Assembly: GCA_017889845.1 (NCBI GenBank)
Contig: JAGGAJ010000065.1
Span: forward strand, 1 to 9,634
Source of the DNA: Deltaproteobacteria bacterium
Lineage (GTDB): Bacteria; Desulfobacterota; Deferrimicrobia; Deferrimicrobiales; Deferrimicrobiaceae
Reading direction: 5' to 3'
Length of the DNA stretch: 9,634 nucleotides
Shown: piece after piece, positions 7,033 to 9,634 of the stretch
Position numbering within the stretch: the first letter of the stretch is position 1
Layout: each line of letters starts with the position of its first letter
Translations under genes and position numbers: made by a program
Notes under the pieces: model-generated
What the model saw: the letters and a program-made list of their open reading frames with translations, nothing else
Told to the model about the DNA's origin: nothing
Databases searched by the model: none

Positions 7033-7034
7033 CG
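7019..7034. repeat. 16-base perfect palindrome, candidate enhancer/operator
   Basis: CGTCAAATATTTGACG is a perfect 16-base palindrome spanning the kinase stop codon. TTTGAC recurs at 7048-7053, exactly 20 bases (about two helical turns) after the TTTGAC of the palindrome. Its centre is about 130 bases upstream of the predicted fliA transcription start, a usual distance for sigma54 activator sites. It is AT-rich and has no T-run, so it is not a terminator. The outer GTCAA/TTGAC arms recall the FleQ box of Pseudomonas, but that link is inference. Confidence 0.6.
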
Positions 7035-7094
7035 ATTCTTCGGGGAATTTGACAGCGTTTCTCTTTACCCCCAAGCCGTCCTTCACAAAAACAA

Positions 7095-7122
7095 CTTGAT
7101 TATCAAGCAGCTTGTATGCAAG
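7095..7122. repeat. Two adjacent CTTG/CAAG inverted repeats
   Basis: CTTGATTATCAAG (7095-7107) is a perfect 6-1-6 inverted repeat, and CTTGTATGCAAG (7111-7122) is a CTTG-N4-CAAG inverted repeat three bases later. Both lie in the AT-rich fliA promoter region, ending 7 bases before the sigma54 -24 element. They could be tandem sites for a regulator; being so close to the promoter they would suit repression or a bending protein better than a sigma54 enhancer. Confidence 0.4.
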
Positions 7123-7129
7123 ACCCGAG

Positions 7130-7145
7130 TGGCACGGCGATTGCT
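7130..7145 (+). promoter_or_regulatory. Sigma54 (RpoN) promoter of fliA
   Basis: TGGCACGGCGATTGCT matches the sigma54 consensus TGGCACG-N4-TTGCW at every fixed base, with the key GG at 7131-7132 and GC at 7143-7144 correctly spaced. The predicted start is near 7156, giving a leader of about 44 bases before the fliA ATG at 7200. An NtrC-family activator is encoded directly upstream, so this is its most obvious local target. Confidence 0.85.
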
Positions 7146-7199
7146 CCTCTCCAGGGCAGCACGGTTCGCAACGCACCCTGATGAAAGAGGACCGACGCC

Positions 7200-7973
7200 A
7201 TGGCGCAAACCCAGACAGCGCTCTCACCCGGGAAGACCCGGAAGACCACCGCCAGAAAGGGCCGCAAGCCGGACCGGGAAGCCATCGTGCAGGAGTTCCT
7301 CCCCGGCATCCGGATCCACGCGGCGCGCATGAAGCTGCGGCTCCCCCCACACATCGAGACGGACGACCTGGTCAGCTCCGGGGTCGTCGGGCTGCTGGAC
7401 GCCCTGGACCGTTACGACGACTCCCGGGGGATCAAGTTCAAGACGTACGCCGAGTTCCGCATCCGCGGGGCCATGCTCGACTACCTCCGGGAGATGGACT
7501 GGTTCCCGCGGTCGGCCCGCCAGCACTCCACGCGTCTCCAGCACGCCTACGCCCGCCTCGAGAACGTCCTGGGCCGCCCGCCCGAAGAGGAGGAGGTCGC
7601 GAAGGAGCTGGGCATCTCCGTGGAGGAGCTCCGCAAGCAGCTGGCGATGTTCACGGGGATGACGGTGTTTTCCCTGGACGCGCTCCAGGACGAGGACGAG
7701 GAGAACGGCGCCGGGCTGCGCCACGTGATGGCCGCGGCGGCGATGGACGAGAGCCGCGAGGAGGAGCTCACCCGGGAGCTGAAGGACGTGCTGGGGAAGG
7801 CGATCGACATGCTCCCCGAACGGGAGCAGCAGCTGATCGCGTTCTACTACTTCGAGGACCTGACCCTGCGGGAGATCAGCCGGATATTCGGGCTGGGCGA
7901 ACCGCGGATCTGCCAGCTGCACGCCCAGGCGGTGCTGCGCCTCCGGGGGAAGATGAACCGGCACTTCCGGTAA
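7200..7973 (+). CDS. fliA: FliA/WhiG-family RNA polymerase sigma factor (sigma28)
   Basis: A 257-residue alternative sigma factor that directs RNA polymerase to late flagellar and chemotaxis promoters. Region 2 (about 29-104) has DDLVSSGVVGLLDALDRYD and the FKTYAEFRIRGAMLDYLREMDW core that melts and reads the -10. Region 3 (about 113-160) has the GRPPEEEEVAKELGIS helix-turn-helix. Region 4 (about 197-251) has LPEREQQLIAFYYFEDLT and the HTH REISRIFGLGEPRICQLHAQA for the -35. Length is typical for FliA. The first about 25 residues are a basic, disordered tail. ATG 7200 has AGAGGA 8 bases upstream. A consensus sigma54 promoter lies about 44 bases before the predicted mRNA start region. FlgM, its likely inhibitor, is encoded at 4501-4704, behind a sigma28-type promoter. 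Confidence 0.93.
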   Translation: MAQTQTALSPGKTRKTTARKGRKPDREAIVQEFLPGIRIHAARMKLRLPPHIETDDLVSSGVVGLLDALDRYDDSRGIKFKTYAEFRIRGAMLDYLREMDWFPRSARQHSTRLQHAYARLENVLGRPPEEEEVAKELGISVEELRKQLAMFTGMTVFSLDALQDEDEENGAGLRHVMAAAAMDESREEELTRELKDVLGKAIDMLPEREQQLIAFYYFEDLTLREISRIFGLGEPRICQLHAQAVLRLRGKMNRHFR

Positions 7974-8025
7974 GCGCGCCGATCCGTGCTACCATGGCCG
8001 GACCACGCTCTCCGGGAGCCCGGCC

Positions 8026-8322
8026 TTGCACGTCTCCAAACGAACGGCCCTTCACGGCCTGAATGTATCGATGGCCGTCTTCCTCGGCATCTCCGCCTAC
8101 GGCCTCCTCGGGTTCCTGGGGATCGGAATGGAAACCCCGGGGGCCGCCACATCGGCGGGCACCCTCCTCATCGCAGCCGGCATCGCTGCCTCCATCGCGG
8201 GAATCTGCTTCTTCGGCATCCAGCTCGACCGCCGCAAGATCGAGGACCGGAAGGCCGAGGAGCGGCGCAAAGCGGGGGAAACCGCGAAGAAGATTTCCAA
8301 CAAGCCTGCCCGCCCCGCGTAA
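8026..8322 (+). CDS. Small two-helix membrane protein
   Basis: A 98-residue protein I do not recognise. Two hydrophobic segments at about 12-34 (ending AYGLLGFLGIG) and 43-66 (SAGTLLIAAGIAASIAGICF) should form a membrane hairpin. A strongly charged tail follows (LDRRKIEDRKAEERRKAGE), probably cytosolic and helical. The TTG at 8026 is the first possible in-frame start after the upstream stop and has GGGAG 7 bases before it. An in-frame ATG at 8071 would cut into the first helix, so I prefer the TTG. It follows fliA by 52 bases on the same strand and could be on the same mRNA. Function is unknown. Confidence 0.7.
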   Translation: MHVSKRTALHGLNVSMAVFLGISAYGLLGFLGIGMETPGAATSAGTLLIAAGIAASIAGICFFGIQLDRRKIEDRKAEERRKAGETAKKISNKPARPA

Positions 8323-8329
8323 CCGTGGC

Positions 8330-8344
8330 AGGGGACACTCCCCT
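8330..8344. terminator. Weak hairpin between convergent genes
   Basis: AGGGG-ACACT-CCCCT forms a 5-base-pair GC-rich stem with a 5-base loop between the stops of the membrane protein (8322) and the thioesterase (8350-8348). The following bases are only mildly T-rich, so as a terminator it is weak in either direction. The stem is short enough to occur by chance. Confidence 0.25.
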
Positions 8345-8347
8345 TCC

Positions 8348-8767
8348 TTACCCTCCGGCCGCCTTCTTCGCGAGTCGGGCGTTGAACTTGGCGAAGTCGA
8401 CGGCGAACCGCTCGTGGGTTCCTTTCCCGATGACCTCGACGTCGTCTTTCGCCTCGATCTCCCAGACGGTGCGGCGTCCGTCGACGCCGGTGCACCGGAC
8501 GCGCACGGTCACCGTCATCCCCGGCGGGGTCGCGGCGGTGTGGGTCACGTTGATCATCGTGCCGACGCTCCCCTCCCCCGGTTCCATGTGGGGCGCCATC
8601 GCCTCGATGCACGCCCACTCCATGAGACCGACCATGTAGCCGGTGGCGAAAACCTTCGGCATCTCCTGGAACGCCTTCGCCTCGGGGTAGAGGTGCGGAA
8701 CCGTCTTGCTCTCCGGCACGCGGTATGTGTGGACGTGCTCCAGGCCGGCCTTCAGCGTGTCCTTCAT
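8348..8767 (-). CDS. FlK-like hotdog thioesterase
   Basis: A 139-residue single-domain hotdog-fold acyl-CoA thioesterase. It looks strikingly like FlK, the fluoroacetyl-CoA thioesterase of Streptomyces cattleya: the segments HLYPE, FATGYMVGLMEWAC, APHMEPGEGS, VTHTAATPPG and GTHERF are near-identical to my memory of FlK. The catalytic residues reported for FlK, Thr42, Glu50 and His76, are present at the same numbers, as is Arg120. The lid residue Phe36 of FlK is Met36 here. FlK protects its host from fluoroacetate. Here, with no fluorinase gene in view, the substrate is more likely another short or branched acyl-CoA, possibly one tied to the divergent RpfF-like enzyme. ATG 8767 has GGGAGG 6 bases upstream, and in-frame codons further upstream lack coding character. 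Length is complete. Confidence 0.9.
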   Translation of the reverse strand: MKDTLKAGLEHVHTYRVPESKTVPHLYPEAKAFQEMPKVFATGYMVGLMEWACIEAMAPHMEPGEGSVGTMINVTHTAATPPGMTVTVRVRCTGVDGRRTVWEIEAKDDVEVIGKGTHERFAVDFAKFNARLAKKAAGG

Positions 8768-8809
8768 GGGGTACCTCCCGGTATGGAATCGCTGGCGGAT
8801 TTCTTCACA

Positions 8810-8838
8810 ACGATAGCCTGTTTTCCGCGGGGGGACAA
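8810..8838 (-). promoter_or_regulatory. Sigma70-like promoter of FlK-like thioesterase
   Basis: On the minus strand TTGTCC (8838-8833), a 17-base spacer and TATCGT (8815-8810) each match 4 of 6 sigma70 consensus bases. Transcription would start near 8803, leaving a 36-base leader that contains the strong GGGAGG site before ATG 8767. Confidence 0.5.
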
Positions 8839-8913
8839 TGCCGCGCCGTAGGGCCGATTCACCACGCGCCCACCCTGGAGGTTCTTCCCAGGAATGGTTC
8901 CCTGTTTTTGTTG

Positions 8914-8941
8914 TTGCTATCGTATTCTTGCGTAGTACAAT
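8914..8941 (+). promoter_or_regulatory. Sigma70-like promoter of RpfF-like gene
   Basis: TTGCTA (8914-8919), a 16-base spacer and TACAAT (8936-8941, 5 of 6 consensus) lie in a clearly AT-rich stretch that contrasts with the rest of the window. The start would be near 8948, giving a leader of about 46 bases with GGAGA at 8978-8982. A second pair, TTGCGT (8928) with TATAGC (8953), is possible but badly spaced. Confidence 0.42.
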
Positions 8942-8993
8942 CCATCCTGTTTTATAGCGAACATGTCCCATCATTCTGGAGATGTTACACAAA

Positions 8994-9634
8994 ATGAATG
9001 TCGTGTCGCCTCATGTGTTCCGGGACAACTCCTCCTATTTTCAAATATCCACCCGTTTCGATGAACAGCACGGCGCCCTCTGGTGCATCCTGGACCCGAA
9101 GCCCCGCGCATGCTTCACTCTCGAAGTCCTTGCGGAAATCCGCCGTTTCCAGTGCGGCGTGGAGAGGCTGGCGGAAGCCGGCGGCAAAAGCGGGTGCCCT
9201 GTCCGCTACGTCATACTGGCTTCCCGCACCCCCGGGGTATTCAACTTCGGGGGCGACCTCGCCCTGTTCGCACGATGCATCCAGGAGAACGATCCGGGTT
9301 CCCTCAGGGAATACGGCAAGGCGTGCATCGACGTCCTCCACCCGCAGACGACGGGATACAACCTCCCCATCACCACGATTTCCCTCGTCCAGGGGGACGC
9401 ACTGGGCGGCGGATTCGAGGCGGCGCTCTGCAGCGATGTCCTGATCGCGGAGCGGAACACCCAGATGGGTTTCCCCGAGGTGATGTTCAACCTCTTCCCG
9501 GGGATGGGAGCGTACCAGCTTCTCGACCGGCGGCTCGGTGCGACGCGGGCCGAGCGGATGCTCCTGAATGGCAAGCTCTACCGTGCGGAGGAGCTCCACG
9601 CCGAGGGGATCGTGGACATCCTGGCGGAGACCGG
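8994..9634 (+). CDS. rpfF: RpfF-like DSF synthase (crotonase superfamily), 3' partial
   Basis: The first about 213 residues of a crotonase-fold protein cut off by the window end; Xanthomonas RpfF is about 289 residues, so roughly a quarter is missing. RpfF makes cis-2-enoic fatty-acid signals (diffusible signal factor) by dehydrating a 3-hydroxyacyl substrate and releasing the acid. Shared RpfF-type blocks: VFNFGGDLALF (82-92), SLVQGDALGGGFEAAL (130-145), MGFPEVMFNLFPGMGAY (158-174) and the ending GIVD. Both catalytic glutamates are present as Glu142 and Glu162, matching Glu141 and Glu161 reported for RpfF. The GGDLxLF and FPGMGAY blocks distinguish it from ordinary enoyl-CoA hydratases. ATG 8994 is the best start (GGAGA 11 bases upstream; GTG 9003 possible). 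It is divergent from the thioesterase, sharing a 226-base control region. No rpfC or rpfG is in view. Confidence 0.85.
   Translation, partial: MNVVSPHVFRDNSSYFQISTRFDEQHGALWCILDPKPRACFTLEVLAEIRRFQCGVERLAEAGGKSGCPVRYVILASRTPGVFNFGGDLALFARCIQENDPGSLREYGKACIDVLHPQTTGYNLPITTISLVQGDALGGGFEAALCSDVLIAERNTQMGFPEVMFNLFPGMGAYQLLDRRLGATRAERMLLNGKLYRAEELHAEGIVDILAET

Noticed and set aside
7019..7034. Palindrome read as a transcription terminator after the kinase
   Set aside because: The stem is AT-rich, has no loop and no following T-run. An operator fits better.
8768..8992. N-terminal extension of the thioesterase of 75 residues
   Set aside because: The extension lies in the intergenic promoter region, lacks coding character, and ATG 8767 has an excellent ribosome site and matches the FlK N-terminus.
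8998..9444. Plus-strand 148-residue open frame at the right end
   Set aside because: It is out of frame with the RpfF-like gene, which has clear catalytic motifs, and has Ser/Arg/Pro-rich shadow composition.
1..9634. tRNA, rRNA, CRISPR arrays, insertion sequences and attachment sites
   Set aside because: I looked for repeat arrays, transposase motifs, tRNA-like cloverleafs and rRNA signatures and saw none.

Overview
This window comes from a strongly GC-rich, motile, Gram-negative-type bacterium. The closest fit I can infer is a deltaproteobacterium (Desulfuromonadota/Geobacter-like lineages). The reasons are the GC-rich codon use, an NtrC-type sigma54 activator beside a FliA-type sigma factor and FlgM, and the amino-acid and acyl-CoA gene types. 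The taxon is not proven by the sequence. Genes are closely packed, with no rRNA, tRNA, CRISPR array or insertion sequence.

Layout. (1) 139-2381 (+): two PLP-dependent aminotransferases overlapping by 4 bases, a class I/II aminotransferase and hisC. (2) 4704-2389 (-): a co-directional set of flgM (anti-sigma28), an unrecognised helical protein, a small zincin-like metallopeptidase and an unrecognised 315-residue protein, ending 7 bases from hisC. (3) 4810-7973 (+): an NtrC-family response regulator, a soluble histidine kinase and a FliA-type sigma28 gene. (4) 8026-8322 (+): a small two-helix membrane protein. (5) 8348-8767 (-) and 8994 to the window edge (+): a divergent pair, an FlK-like hotdog thioesterase and the first about 213 residues of a crotonase-fold enzyme that closely resembles RpfF, the synthase of DSF-type cis-2-enoic fatty-acid signals.

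How it fits together. The central part reads as a compact flagellar-type regulatory circuit with its control sites visible. The kinase and response regulator would activate sigma54. A perfect-consensus sigma54 promoter (7130-7145) sits in front of fliA, with a 16-base perfect palindrome about 130 bases upstream of the predicted start, where enhancer sites usually lie. A near-consensus sigma28 promoter (4777-4750, minus strand) drives flgM, whose product would restrain FliA. The response regulator and kinase genes each have a sigma70-like promoter whose -10 element lies exactly 7 bases before the ATG, and neither has a Shine-Dalgarno site, which suggests leaderless mRNAs. The right end adds a possible cell-cell signalling function (RpfF-like) facing a thioesterase that keeps all the FlK catalytic residues. 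All functions are from motif reading and remembered family sequences; no search was run.
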